A DNA stretch of 64,000 nt from Aselliscus stoliczkanus (lineage: Eukaryota; Chordata; Mammalia; Chiroptera; Hipposideridae), in the NCBI GenBank assembly GCA_033961575.1, contig CM066731.1, positions 132,673,001 to 132,737,000 of the forward strand, written 5' to 3'. Both the position numbers and the translations under genes were made by a program. Below, one piece after another: positions 10,881 through 23,679 of the stretch; the stretch's first letter is position 1, and each line of letters opens with the position of its first letter. The notes beneath the pieces are model-generated. The model worked only from the letters and a program-made list of their open reading frames with translations. It did not search any database and was not told the DNA's origin.

Positions 10881-12665
10881 CAAGTGACAACTCACATGAA
10901 AATATAAATTGTCTTTCCTGAAAGACAATTATGTATATATGCCAAGAGACTCAATAAATCAAATTTGTCCATTTATAGAAATTTATTTCTCTAAGACAAC
11001 TAATGATGCTCACATGTATTTATGTATGAGTTGTTCATCACAGTGTTACATAAAACAAATAAATAAAAAAACTAAATAACACTAACAAGGCATTAGCTAA
11101 TCAATTGTTTTATTCATTGAAGGGACTACCATGAGTTGTGGAAATCTGCTTTTAAACAATCGTTAATACTCTGAGGAAATAATAGTATTAATAAATTAAT
11201 ATTTAATTTATTTTTAAATATAAATATAAAATTTAAATACTAATGAATCAAGATATGTTAACCATATACACAATATGATCTGTGTCTATGTATGTATGTG
11301 TACCATCTTGGTCTGGCTCTCAAAATCAAAGTTGTACACAGTAGAGTAACATAACAGCATGATTTCCTAAAAGTAGGTGCAAAACCTACCTTCAGAAATC
11401 TTATATGAGAGAAACAAAGTTCTAGCTGGCTAGCCTCTCTCTATCATGGTAATTTCTAAATAGAGAATTATAAGTGCCATTGATTTTCTCTATTTTTTGT
11501 ATCTTTCAGGTGTTCTTTGTGTAATTCTTCATAAGCAGAAAAATAATAAAGATTGTAAAACTTTATATAGTAAGAATTTCTTTGTGTCATTACAACCATT
11601 GAAAACATGATTTTTATGGTTACATTGCATCCCATTATATTGCCATATTGTTTATAAATTCTCTAATATTGTCATTTAAATGTTTTATTTTGTTATTGTC
11701 ACTGCATTTTAATTCTCTCAAGATCATGAATTTGGGTAAAACGTTATCTTACATTATTTTCTTACTCCTAAATTTTGTTTTTTATGAAGGAGTTCTGACT
11801 CCTGACCCTGAGCTGGGAAATACATGTTGTTAGAGCATAGTTTTAATGAAGAAAAGTCATAAAAGTCTTTAGCTGTGTTTAAGCCCCTAACCACAGTTCT
11901 TGTTAGCTCTATTAAGAATGTGCATTATTGGTCATTTGGATAGAGCTGTTGAAGAAAGTGTAAATTTGTGTGCCCCACTAATAGAGGGTCAGCTTTGTCA
12001 TATCTGTAATCAGGCCATTTTTCATTGGCTTAGAAACCCTAGTTAAGCCTTTTGGGGATGGGGGAATTCTGGTACAGTCTTGTGTTTTTTGGAAGCCTAT
12101 ATCTAACAGAATTGCTACAAAGGAAATTTACACTTAGAAATGTCACACAAATGAAAAAAGCTTACAGTTATTTCAAATGGCTTAATTAAATGACTTTCTT
12201 CTCATAGAGTTGAACTCAGTGCCATTTTATTATGGTACTTTGAAATGTTTCACAACTATATAGTGAAGTTATATCAGAAAAAGCTACTGCTAGATTATAT
12301 TCATCAAAATAAACAGCAAATTACCCTTGAGAAGATAATCTTATTATTTTGGTAGGATATTTTGTTTATTATTTCTAATGCATTTGTTCACCTCATTGAC
12401 CTCTGTGCTAGTCTTTATAAAGGGAAAATGTGAATTAACAAGTTTCAACTATAGAAAAGTGGGCAATAATTTCTTTTATGGGTTCTTTTTCTCATAATTG
12501 GAACACACTTATTCAGAAATATATTTAATGCTAAAAACATATCTTTCTGGAATTAGTGATAAATAGATCATGGCAGAGGTTATAGTTGCTTTTCACTATT
12601 CACTTTTCCTTACTAAAAAGCTTAGATTTGGCTAATCATCTGGCTACCTACCTAAAAGATGATTA
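10881..12665. other. Unassigned intergenic sequence with a small hairpin
   Basis: A perfect inverted repeat AATTGTCTTT / AAAGACAATT with a 4-base loop sits at 10907-10930. The segment 11185-11240 is almost pure A+T. No coding or repeat assignment is possible for the rest. Confidence 0.55.
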
Positions 12666-12669
12666 TCAC

Positions 12670-12990
12670 CATTCTCCCTTGTAATTAGCTGTGACCATGG
12701 GGCTTAGAGTTGGCAAATGAGATGTGAGCAGAAATGTGTGTGTGTTCTAAGAAGCCCTTTTAAAAGATTGGAGATACCTTTCTATGTCTTTTCCTCGATC
12801 CATCTGTCTAGGATGAATGTGATGGCTATAGCTTTAGCCATCTTTGTTTTGAACTTGAGAGTGGATCCTCTGTGCAGTAGAGCAAAAAGCCAAGAGCCTG
12901 GATCTATGCTATCTCCACATAAATCTTGTTCTGTCTACTGTCAGGGTTATTACTAGACACAGAAATAATTTTTTATTAAAATTACTAAAA
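12670..12990 (+). mobile_element. Possible ancient LTR remnant
   Basis: The segment 'tgtgaccatggggcttagagttggcaaatgagatgtgagcag' followed by 'tgtgatggct' and 'gagcctggatc' resembles an old solo LTR of the MaLR/ERVL kind. This is judged from memory, and the family and ends are not defined. Confidence 0.35.
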
Positions 12991-15900
12991 TTCCAAGTTT
13001 TTGTTACCAGAACTAAAATAAATCCTCATTTTTGCATAGGTCTAGGGTAAGCCTTCCTCTTTGTGTATTATAAATACATTTTTAGAGATAGTATTATTTA
13101 TATCACAAGGTGTCCATAAAATATCTCTTTATATAAAATATTTTATCCCATTGCATATTTATTATAGGTAGAACAGTAAAGTTCTTATGTCCAACATAAG
13201 CCAGAAATCTTGAGACATGAAAAATATTGCTTTGTATTTGACATACATTCTTAGATGGTATGTCCGGGCAGAAACACTGCATTTATACCCTTATCAACAT
13301 GAAAATTAAGCAGCAGTTATCAAATAGCCACTCAGATACAATGCTATGTAAATATATATGACTTTTGTCTAATAGCCAGTAGATTGTTCGTGCTTATTGA
13401 AGATCTGAGTTCTCTTCTAGTCCTTGCTGTTCAGATAGATGCTAGAAAGTAAATCCTGGAGCAGAGACCATAAAGGAACATCACAGCTCTAGAATTTAAC
13501 TTAGTATTAAATTATGTTTGTATGTCGCTTTTTTGATCTATCCATTTATATAACAAAGACATCTGAACATCACCTAAAAATAATAATTTTAGTTTTAAAA
13601 TTATTACCAAATTATGTATGAAACAGAATGCCTGCCTTACTCTGAACTTGACTCATTTCAGAATGGAATCTGTTTCAGAATAGCTATATCAAAATATCTA
13701 ATCCCAATTGGTCTTGAGAAAATTATACTTCTTTGGAACCATGGAGGTAATATTTCCGCAACATTGGGTTATAAAATACTGTTTAGTTTTCCCTTCCTTA
13801 GTACTGAACTGTGATAGCCAATCACATCCTTTATTTTTATTAGCACAACCCCCTTTTTCTTATGAGAAACTTCTTTCATGTGAACTGAAATGCCCAACCT
13901 GAAAATATCCAAACTTGTGCTTGGTCTGTATGATTGGTTCACCAGGATAGAGAATGTACCTCAATCTGGGAAAATTAGAATTCTCATCAAGATATTTCTC
14001 TTAAGAAACATGCTCCTTTTTTCCCCTTAAAGATTGCAATCTCTAAGTGAACATCCAGTGCCCATTTTTCCCACTGTGAGGAGAGAGTGGCCTGAATGTG
14101 AAGCCACGGTGGAGGGAAGCAGAACCAAGACATTAAGGGACAGAACAAGGAGTTTACATGTCATTTGAGTACCTGGATCTATATATACTTCTAAATTTTA
14201 GTTACACAGATAAAGATGTTTCTTTTTTACTTAGGTTGATTTGACTTGACTTTCTATCACTTGAAATTTTAATAAAGCTTCTTTCTTAGAGAAATTATTA
14301 GACAAGGGATACAGTAAGTAAAGTGGCAGAAAGTGGGTGTACTTTGTATAGCTTAGATACACCTCTCAGACATTTTATAGAAGAATGTCCTGAAACCACA
14401 TATCTTTGTCTCTTGAGACCCAGTCAGCTCTGTATTTGGTTGGCTCTTTGTTAGACACTGTACAAATGAGCAGACCCACTAGAATGCTGTAGGACCAAGC
14501 TTTTAATTTCATGAAACATTATGATTGTCTCCAAACAAGCAATTTGAAGAAGATAATTTCATGAGAGCTGACTGCCAGGGAGTAGTGTGGCCACCCATAG
14601 TGAACATTGGTTATTTCCATTGTAGTGAAATCTCTTCACCCATTTTCCTGGTAAAATGTCTCATTTCTTCCACTCTCCATTGATTCAGATGGAGAGGCAA
14701 ATGCAATACTCCATTGCCAAAAATGGGAAGTATATTCTCAGGGGTGGGAATATACTTTAAACTTGGCCCACCATAATATCTCATTGTCCTGGACACAGCA
14801 GTTTGCTCAAGGCTGGGCATATTTAAACTAAACTGGGTCAATTGGGTTCATTCCTTGATGTTTTTCTATTATAGATGCAGGGTGAGAGACCCTTTACTTT
14901 TGAATATCCATGGACAGTATAATTTTGAAGCTCTTTAGAGCCACACCTCCACATCTCACATTTCTTGCCCTCCCTAGTAACTTATTGAAAGCAAATGAGG
15001 CTTGTTGCAAGCAAATGAAGCCAACATAAAATGGCAGAGCTGAAAGACGAAAAAACTGCTGCCTGTATCCTCTGAGACAACAGGTCAGCATAGTTGTGTG
15101 CTTCATAATTGGTGCAAACACATATAATTTTTTAAGTTGCTGTGACTTTGGTTCCTGTCTTTTTACATAAAATACACTTGTGACTTCAGTATTTGAATAG
15201 CTAAGTGTTTCATCCTAACAAACTTAGCAGCATTAGCATGGGAGTGTGTGTAGGTGTATGTATGTATGAACACATTTTTGTGTGCTAAGTCTAGTAAAAC
15301 ACATTACTAAGTCTAGTAGAAGCTGGATGTGTCTGACAAATACATTAGACAGAAAGGGAAGACTAATTTTTCTAAACTCTATTTTCTGAACTGAGTTATG
15401 GGAGCTCTTTCACCTTATAATTGCTTAAAAATATTCCACTCTTCACAAGTTGTTACTGACTTAAATCCCATAGGGAAAAAAGTTTGAAAATGCTATAGGC
15501 TTCTTGACATGATAATATGAGCTAAACAAGCCAGAACATTTGCAAAGTGCTATGAATTTGCTAATGTTTCTTTTGCTGGTTAATTTTAAGGTCAAAGGCT
15601 TTGGTTATATTTTAATGAATACTTGAAATGATGTTGGAATAGCAATGAAAATGGTACGTGAGGGAAATAAAATGCTAACAATGCTGATGCCATTTTTTAA
15701 CTGGCTTACTGTAGAATCTGCATGTTGAAAATATTTGGGAGCCATAAAAGAAGTCAAGTGATGAAGTAAATCATAGGACAGAGGAAACTAATAACACTTT
15801 ATCATAAGATGCTTTTCATATTTGCAGACACTGTGGGCATCATGTGCTTACCTTGTAATTTTGAAGTGCTGAAAGTGTGGTATATGAGTCAGGAGGAAGA

Positions 15901-16440
15901 TGGAGCCAAAGCCCCGTCAGTAACACGTTAGGGAATGGCGAGGGTCCTACCCTCGCTGGCTATCAACTTTGACTTCAAAATGCAAAATATTCCCTTTCCC
16001 TTTCTACTGTGGCTTCTTCCTCTGCCAGGACAAATGGGATTCATTGAAGATGACCTTAGGAGCTGTGACTATAGACATTATGTCAGTTACTGATTTAGTG
16101 CCTCTTAGCTAAAAGTCCACACCCCTTTGCCTATTTTGTGATACTGAAGTTAGATCCTCAGACTTTATTTATTCTTCAGCTTGAGTCAGGCTCTGCAAAA
16201 CAAGGGACACAGGAGGAAGATGGCAGGGCTGAGGGAGTGTGAAGAGACTTACAGTTTTTGATTGTCTTGTGTGGTGGCAAGCCTACAGAGTGAGTGGTTT
16301 CCAGAAAGTTTTTTCTTGATCAGAGCAGTGGGTAACATATTTTTTAGGTAGTTCATCATCTCCACAGAAGTATATATCCCAATCCTTAATGGTGGCTTTC
16401 TTCTTCATGTTTTTTCTTTGTTGAGATTTTCCTCAGCCCT
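12991..16440. other. Unassigned intergenic or intronic sequence
   Basis: This is 3.4 kb without a recognisable gene or confident repeat. It is a little less AT-rich than the flanks. Short open frames at 14611-14841 and 14894-15121 (minus) have no domain. 15520-15770 looks like unique sequence. An exon or conserved non-coding element cannot be excluded by eye. Confidence 0.5.
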
Positions 16441-16444
16441 AGGG

Positions 16445-16970
16445 ATGTGCATTAATTTTCTCTTGCTGTGTATCAAATTATCACAAATCTAGCAACTTAA
16501 CACATTATCTCACAATTTCCCATGCCTAGGAGTCTGGGCATGGTTTGGTTGGGCCTTCTGTTCTGGGTATTACCAAGGTGCAGTCAAGGTGTCAGCTTTG
16601 TTTTATTCCCATCTGGAGACTGGAGTAGGGAAGAATCATTTTTCAAGCTCAGTCGGATTTTTTGTTTTTGTTTTCCCCCCCTGCAGAATTCATTTCCTTG
16701 TGACTGTATGGCTTGGCCCCATTATCGTACAGGCTACGGTCTGGATCATCCTCAGGTTCTAGAGGTCACCAGTAGTTCTCCATGTGGCCTGTTTCCTAGC
16801 CGTTCATACATGGCTATTTGCTTCTTCAAGGCCATCAGCAGACTCTCTTGTTCCAATCTGCAAAGATGAAATACTATATATCACAATCTAATCAGGGGAG
16901 TGATAGCCCATCATGTCTTCTGTATAATATTAGTTAGAAGCAAGTCACTGGTTTCACCTGCACTAAAGAA
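16445..16970 (-). mobile_element. MaLR/ERVL-type LTR remnant
   Basis: The plus strand reads as the complement of an old LTR: 'ttgctgtgtatcaaattatcacaaa', 'gtctgggcatggtttggttgggccttctgttctggg', 'gtgcagtcaaggtgtcagc' and 'attagttagaagcaagtcactgg'. Similar material recurs at 37915-38350. A 115-codon open frame inside it is incidental. The exact LTR family is uncertain and no internal retroviral genes are visible. Confidence 0.55.
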
Positions 16971-17122
16971 GAAGATATCATTCAAGTGTGTTACCCACTT
17001 GGGGTAATTTAGAGTGTGATTGCACAGGATAGTACCTGCTTCTTGATGATGTTACCCCTAAACACTGTAGAGTTCTCTTTTCCCCTTTTTATTAGTTAAT
17101 CAACTTTTATGTAATAGTTCTT

Positions 17123-17267
17123 TTTTTTTTTTTTAGCTGAGCCATCCTGCCACCTGTTGGCAGCTCAACGGCAATTCAGCTCGGGCTGGCCTCGAACAGC
17201 TGTTGCTAAGAGCTCAGCTCGCACTCTTGAGCAAGCTCTTAACCAACTGAGCCACTCGGCCGGCCCT
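17123..17267 (-). mobile_element. tRNA-derived SINE, second type
   Basis: On the plus strand an oligo(T) tail is followed by a body different from the short SINE, then the complement of a tRNA-like head ('ttaaccaactgagccactcggccggccc'). The perfect 11-bp repeat TAATAGTTCTT (17112-17122 and 17268-17278) marks the target-site duplication. The head shares the GGCCGGCCGAGTGG start with the other SINEs here, but the body does not contain the CCAGTGACACTGCCCTC motif. Confidence 0.9.
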
Positions 17268-17278
17268 TAATAGTTCTT

Positions 17279-18816
17279 TATATTAAGCTTTACTTATTGA
17301 AATTTCTGGTGTGGTTGGTTTGTCTCATGATGAGACCCTGAATGATACAGGCTCTATCCTTGGCATGTCCCTTGAGAAAGCTCACTCATAAAGCTACCGT
17401 ATTTCTACCACTGAGGCCCCAAACCCTGGGCATTGCTCTCAGGGGAAGAGCTGAGTATTTTACTGATGGAGTCAGAATTTAAGGAAAAGTTAGGATGGTG
17501 TGATATAAGGTTTAGCTAATTTTTGATAACTTGTGTAGGGCTCTATTCTCCTCTTTTGCCTGGAGGGCAAGCAGGACCAAGTTAGTTGGGGGTTCCAGAG
17601 GGCATATGCTCTCTGTGTGATGAATTAGTTAGCTGTTAAACTAAATGTTTCTTGACTTTCAAAATGAGAACATTAGGATGGTCCTTTAACATATTTATTT
17701 GCCTTGCTCTGACGGTAGTCAAGGTCTGCTGGATTTGTGATGTGCTAAATGAATGTTCAGCTGAGGTGCTCAGGTGGTTTTATTGGTAAGGTTAGCTACA
17801 AAAATGAAGGCGTGAGGTTATGGGAGGACAACATGACATCCATTAAATTAAATGCCTATTAAATTTTCGAATGGTGAGAAAGGATTTCTCCTTTCCCAAG
17901 AGGGAATGAAGCCTTCCAAAAAGTGAAATAACCTGACACTTAGTTTAAACAAGTTTTCTTCCTATTGAAAAGATTTCTTTTGACACAATTTCTGGATGTG
18001 TTTTGCAGCAGTTGCAAACAGCTTGTAGATGCTTAAGAAAATAAGACATAGATGAGGGGAAGGGAAATAACTAGGCTATTTCAGATTCTAGGAGCTGATA
18101 TCATCATTTCTTTTCTTTTTCTCCTTGCTTTGGTTTTTCCAAAGTGATATACATCAATTCTGTGTTGCATTTTCCCTTTATGCCTATCATATAGACTTTC
18201 AAAAGCAAAGTCTTATGAGGTTAATTAAAGAATAAATCAGTCAAAAATGCATCAAGAGACCTAAAAACACTACTCAGATGTACTTGGTTTTAGAAGAAAA
18301 TGTATTTTAAGGTGGTAAAGTGATTATTAAATCATATTCAACAGAAGAACCATATTAAAACTTTAGAGAACACAGAGTCTAATCAGCTCAGACTACGGGC
18401 AAAGTAATGAAGTGCTAGTATAAGTATGGACCTCATCTTGATATGGAACTTTAAGGCATTGAGAAACTAGCAAACTGACTTCTAGCCTTGGAACATTGAA
18501 TTTTCTTCTATTTTAAACATATTCCACACCACCAGTGAATTTCAAGGGAGCATCCTATATTGAAATAATTTATATATGTTTGTTCCTCAACTAATAAGAT
18601 TATTTCTGAATTACAAGGAAACAGTGAATCAATTATAAAAATACTTTGGTTTAAAGAAAGTATGGCTCAGCAAGTGGAAACCATGTGGCATAATTTGACC
18701 CAGTCAAGAAAGATATATGGGGGTTCTTTGGAACAGGCAGACCTCCCCACAATCTGAATTTAACACCCAAATTGGAAATCTGAAGTGCTTATGTAAGCCT
18801 TTTCTCTAGGACCATA
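17279..18816. other. Unassigned intergenic sequence
   Basis: I recognise no gene, RNA or repeat in this stretch. Confidence 0.55.
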
Positions 18817-18824
18817 TTATAGAG

Positions 18825-19119
18825 CAGCAAACTGTGGCTCGCGTGCCACATGCGGCTCTTTGGGTATTTTCAGTCTCAAAAGTTTGCCGACCCCTGGAAG
18901 AGGCAGTCCTGCCCCTCACAACAATTTAAAAATTATTTGAGAGCCATAAATATATTTTTACATAATCACCATTATGTGAATAATACCCTTTAAAAATTTT
19001 ATAAATGAAACTATGATAGTTTTATATTCGTTTTCAATTTTACTTCAGAGCCTGCTGCTTGAGACCCGCAGTTTGCTGACCCTGCGGGATCTTCTGTCTC
19101 AAAAGTTTGCCGACCTGTT
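18825..19119. mobile_element. hAT-like non-autonomous DNA transposon fossil
   Basis: It begins CAGCAAACTGTGGCTCGCG and ends near GTTTGCCGACCTG, as expected for hAT-type termini (CAG...CTG). The 8-bp repeat TTATAGAG flanks it (817-824 relative to 18000, i.e. 18817-18824, and 19120-19127), with two extra T bases at the right end. The interior has no transposase frame. The 20-bp block GTCTCAAAAGTTTGCCGACC occurs twice in the same orientation (18873-18892 and 19096-19115), so the right end looks like a second copy of a sub-terminal segment. Confidence 0.75.
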
Positions 19120-19127
19120 TTATAGAG

Positions 19128-20390
19128 CATATTACTGATAGCCCTGTGCTGGTAATTTAAATAAGAATTGCTAGTGCTGGTGAATTAGTTCAAGGTGAAC
19201 ATTTTAAACCCAGGACTCCTGATTCATGTGTTGTAAGGTGTGCCAGCTAAGGCAAAGGTAAAGATCCATGCCTCTGGCAGGGCTCCTCTATTCTTCTTGT
19301 CCCTCTTGTTCACCCATTGTTTTAAGTTGGCCCTATGGGTCACTGAGAAGAAGAAAGTACTATGTTAACATTTGGAATTCAGACATATGAGTATATAGAT
19401 ATACCTAACAGATGTATAGGGTTGGTTATAGAGTTTACAGAAACCAGATTTCTAAGAGTCTAGTGAGAAAAAGCTGACTATCAAACAAGAAGGATTCTGG
19501 CCTGGAATACTGGGCTAAAGTTCATAGTATATATAAAATGGCAGCTAATATTGAAACCTATAGTTACCTAGACATCTTTCTGGCTAGTGAGGGCTCTTAG
19601 AAAGAACTGAACAGCATGTGTGAATTTAAAGAGCTGTCTCTAGATCTTCTATATCACTTTAGGGCCCAAATTAACCTTTTGGTTATCTCATTCTCCTTCC
19701 TTCCCCTCAGTTTTACATGAAAAAAAAAAATTCTTCTTAACTTCATTGTTTACAGGCTTGAAGAGGGATCAATAAGTTTCTAGATAAGTCAGTTTTATAG
19801 TAATGTTGGGAGCTTGGCCATTGGAAGCAGAGCTCTGGCTTAAAGGGCACTGATGTGTCAACGGAGGTAGATTGTATGTAGGCTTGGAAACCAAACTAGT
19901 AATTAGTCAGAAGTAATCATTAAAGATACTTCTATGAGATTCCTTTGGTGATTTCCACAAATACTTGGAAGAGAGAGATTCCACAAGGAATTCAGGCTTC
20001 CTATTTGAGTATGGGGCTCAACCTTAGATTTAGGTATCCAATAATTTATTTTTCTAACTCAAAGATTAGAGTTACTTTCTATTAGAAAGATTACTTTTTT
20101 CTTTTTCCTGATTACAAAAATTCAGGCATAACTATCAGTGTGATTTTTTTATATCTAAAGCTTGGTTATATCCAAAGTGTCTTGGTTAAAATGTCCAAAA
20201 ACAAGTCAATTTAAAAGTCAAGAAAGGCCTGGCAAAATTTTGGAAATGTCTCAATTTCTCAATCACATGGGATAATCTGACACGGAAAAACTAATATAAA
20301 AATGAAAGTAAATGTCTTTGTTGGAAAGAAAAAAAAATCTTTGATTAATCCAGTGAGAAAAAGACAGGTTATTTAATCAATGATATAGAA
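19128..20390. other. Unassigned intergenic sequence
   Basis: I recognise no gene or repeat. There is an oligo(A) run at 19720. Confidence 0.55.
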
Positions 20391-20394
20391 AAAC

Positions 20395-21480
20395 AGGCCC
20401 TCAAACAGAAGAAAATTAAAATGGACAACATTTCCTAGTGTACACAATAATAAATTCCAGGTGAAATAAAGATGGGAATGTTAGAAATAATAATAATAAT
20501 AATAAAAAAATCTTTCAAAATGAAATCTTAGAACCCTGCAAGTTTAAGGTGGTGGTGGGGTCAGGGAAAACTTTTGAATCATCAATAAAAATCCAAATGC
20601 TTTCAAAATAGATAGGCAATTAAATCAAACTATGATTATATATACACAAATTATGCTGTAAAGAGAATTAAGGAATAAGAGAGATCTAGAAAAGAGTTGT
20701 TAGTAATGCTGATGACAAATGATGAGTTATTATTTAACACAAAGAATGCTCTTAAAAATTGACAAGAAAAAAACAAATAACCCATAGAAGAAGTGGTGAA
20801 GAATATGAATAAACAATGCAAAGAAGAGTAAGTCTAACAGCCAACAAAACTATGAAGTGTCTCAGATTCTCTAAATAGTAAAATATAAGTTAAAAATAAG
20901 CCATCCTTTATATCCATCAAACTGATCAAAAATTTAAGTATAACTATTATAAGGGAATGTACTGAATAGGTGTTCTCTGATATTGTTGATAGAAATATGA
21001 ACTGTTTCCACATTTTTTGCAGTTTGACAACACATATTAAAATTTAAAAATGCATATGTCATTCAAACTAGCAATTCCATGCCTGAAATCTACCATATAA
21101 AAATAAATACAACAAATTTTAAGGACATATGCAAAAGGATGTTATTCCAGCATTGAATCGGAAACAAAATGATCTTACCCAGAACAGAAAGGCTGCATGT
21201 GTTTTAAATAACCATACAAGAGAATATAAAAAGAATTATAAAGAATATTTCTGAATTGTTCCAGCCTTTCCATGATTTGTAGTCTACAGAGGATTATAAG
21301 AGTATGGAGAAACACGTGGAAGAATTAGAGTTTTAGCATGCTTCCTCTTGGAGTGAGCAAGCGTGTGGAGTGGTTGTGGGGGTAAGGGAAGCAGTTATGA
21401 TAAAAATTCAATGCATGAGGTATTTTTTATATAAAATAATGGGTAATAATTGTGTAAATGCATCTAATTATATATCTATA
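20395..21480 (+). mobile_element. Old LINE-1 fragment (ORF2 end and 3' region)
   Basis: Plus-strand landmarks in L1 order are 'gaagaatatgaataaacaatgcaaagaagag' (20801), 'atccatcaaactgatcaaaaattt' (20913), 'ggaatgtactgaataggtgttctct' (20955), 'gcaattccatgcctgaaatctaccat' (21071) and 'aggatgttattccagcattgaat' (21136). It is strongly diverged with many indels. An (AAT)n microsatellite lies at 20486-20503. Confidence 0.65.
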
Positions 21481-21484
21481 TAAA

Positions 21485-22185
21485 CATGTATGACAGGATG
21501 ACCACCAACAGGTTAGAAAGCAGGGGTTGCTCAGATCGGTGGGAGACCAAATGACTTCTGATTTCTTCTTTATATTTGAATGTACTCTGAGTGATTTACA
21601 ATGAGTATGTATTATTTGTATAAACAACCCTATATTCACTGTGAAAAAAGGGAAAGAATAATCTGTCCAGTTTGGTGAGCAATGTTTATCATACTTTAAA
21701 TTGGTCAGAGAAAGTCAACATATAACACTCATGTCAGAAGTGACTTTATTTGTTACTTTTACTATTTATAGTTGTAAATGAGCATTTTTCAATGATGCAG
21801 ATTTGATCTGTATATTGCAGGGGTCCACATGAATGCTCGTTGGAGAAATAAAGTGGTAGTTTAAAGTAAAACTGAGAAAAGAGCTTATTTTAAGTAGATA
21901 TATTTATTATTTGTGAAAGTAATTAACGCCTTAGCTTTGTCCACATGATAGTGTGGAAATCAGAAATTGTGAGCTTTGAGTTTGTTCCCTGACATTAGTC
22001 ATAGAAATATAGATTACAAATTTATTTAATAGAAACTTCACAAAACCCAAAACACCAGATTTGCCAGCACCTTTGTTAGTGAAGATAAAAAGGTAAGAAA
22101 AGAAAGATTGGAGGAGACTGACTTTATGGTGACAACAGCAGTTCAAAGAGCTAGTTGCACAAACGTCTTTTAAGATTAAAGCAAG
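21485..22185. other. Unassigned intergenic sequence
   Basis: I recognise no gene or repeat. The open frame at 21931-22146 (minus) has no domain. Confidence 0.5.
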
Positions 22186-22187
22186 TG

Positions 22188-22620
22188 TATTAGTGTGGGT
22201 TTCCCAAGAAACAGAATAATCAATAGGAGATTATATGTATGAATTTATTAGAAGGGACTGGCTCTCATGGCTTATGGAGGCTAAGTCTCAGGATCTGTAG
22301 GCAGCAAGCTGGAGACCCAGCAGTGATAGTGATGTAAATTCCAGTTTGAGTCCAAAGGCAGAAAAAGACTGATTTTCCAACTCATAGATAGGCAGAGCGA
22401 GTAAATTCTTCCTCACTCAGCCTTCTTTGTTCTATTTAGGCCTCCAACAAGTTGGATAAGTCTCCTTCACATTGGGGAGGGCATCTTCTTTTTTCAGAAT
22501 ACTGATCCAAACATTAATTTCATCCAGAAACATACAGACACACCCAGAATAATTTTTAACTAAATATCTGGGTACTTTGTGGCCCAGTCAGTTTGACACA
22601 TAAAATTAAACATCGTATCA
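22188..22620 (-). mobile_element. MaLR-type LTR remnant
   Basis: The plus strand starts 'gtattagtgtgggtttcccaagaaacagaat' and ends 'agtttgacacataaaattaaaca', which is the complement of a common mammalian solo LTR that ends in TAATACA. Between them, 'gcagcaagctggagacccag' and 'ggcctccaacaagttggat' also match. No internal genes are present. Confidence 0.65.
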
Positions 22621-22624
22621 AGAT

Positions 22625-22860
22625 TACTTGGGGCTTTGGCTTTAGATGGCTTCCATTTAAATCTTGACTGAATTAATTTAATGTGTGATCTTGCATTAAC
22701 TATTGGATCTTTTTATTCCTCAGTTTTCTCATCTGTAAAATGTGAAGATTAAATGAGACAGTTCATGCAGTCCTTAGAACATTGCTTGGTTTCTTGTAGT
22801 CACATAAGATATGCTAGCTGTTATTATTATTATTACTATTACTATGATTGTTATCATCAT
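22625..22860 (+). mobile_element. MIR SINE
   Basis: The MIR core and 3' end are visible: 'ttcctcagttttctcatctgtaaaatgtgaagattaaatgaga', 'cattgcttggtttcttgtag', then a run of TTA-type triplets (22818-22840). Confidence 0.85.
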
Positions 22861-23404
22861 CATTTATAAGATCCTTACCCTATGTTTACTGATAGTTGCA
22901 CACAAGGAACAAAGCTTGGAAATGTAATTTAATCACTAAACTTATAAATTGAGTTTTTTTTATATGAAACTGTATTTCTGTATGTAGTCTATAAAATGTA
23001 TTTTATCAAATTGAATTTGCTACTTATATTGTAAAATGAGCTCATTATTTTTATGTTGATTTACTCCATCACCATAAATAGCATAGAATATTTTGCTGAT
23101 TAGAGAAACTCAGATCCACTGAGTTTTCGCTTTCTTCTTGCAGAATGGCAACGTGCAATTAAGTAAAAAACATCTCCAAATGATTCAAATCCTAATATGA
23201 CAGGAAGTCTGATTTTCCCACAGTACTAAATCATAGGAGAATACAGGACAACAGATGGAGGCAGAGGAAATTCAATTATTTGGCTGAATTATTTTCACTA
23301 TAACAAAGTACTAAAATGCTTTTGATTTAATGTCATGTTCAATGCTGAGTTTATAAATAAATGTACCTATGTTTTCATTTACAACTTTAATACTGGCATT
23401 AATA
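22861..23404. other. Unassigned AT-rich intergenic sequence
   Basis: I recognise no gene or repeat. Confidence 0.55.
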
Positions 23405-23660
23405 ATAAAGGGAGATTCTGAAGTCAGATCATGTGGGTTCAAACCTTAGTTTCTTTCAACTGCCAACTAGTGATATTAGAAAAATTATTAATTTATCTAA
23501 TCCTTCCTTTTCTTATCTGTAAAATGAGAATAATGCATTCCTCATGTGTTGTAAGGTTTAAATAAAATAATTCATCTTAAGGACTTTGAGCAGTGGCAGG
23601 AACAGTCAAATGTCTTCTATTATCTCTATTGGTAATATGACATTATTATTGTTGTTATTC
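23405..23660 (+). mobile_element. MIR SINE
   Basis: MIR order is kept: 'gattctgaagtcagatcatgtgggttcaaacc' (tRNA-like part and core), 'cttatctgtaaaatgagaataatgcattcctcatgtgttgtaaggtttaaat', then a GTT/ATT-rich end near 23645. Confidence 0.85.
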
Positions 23661-23679
23661 CTCTAATCCCATATTACTT

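Noticed and set aside
16522..16869. 115-codon plus-strand open frame as a gene
   Set aside because: It lies within a reversed LTR-type repeat seen again at 37915-38350, so it is repeat sequence read in an arbitrary frame.
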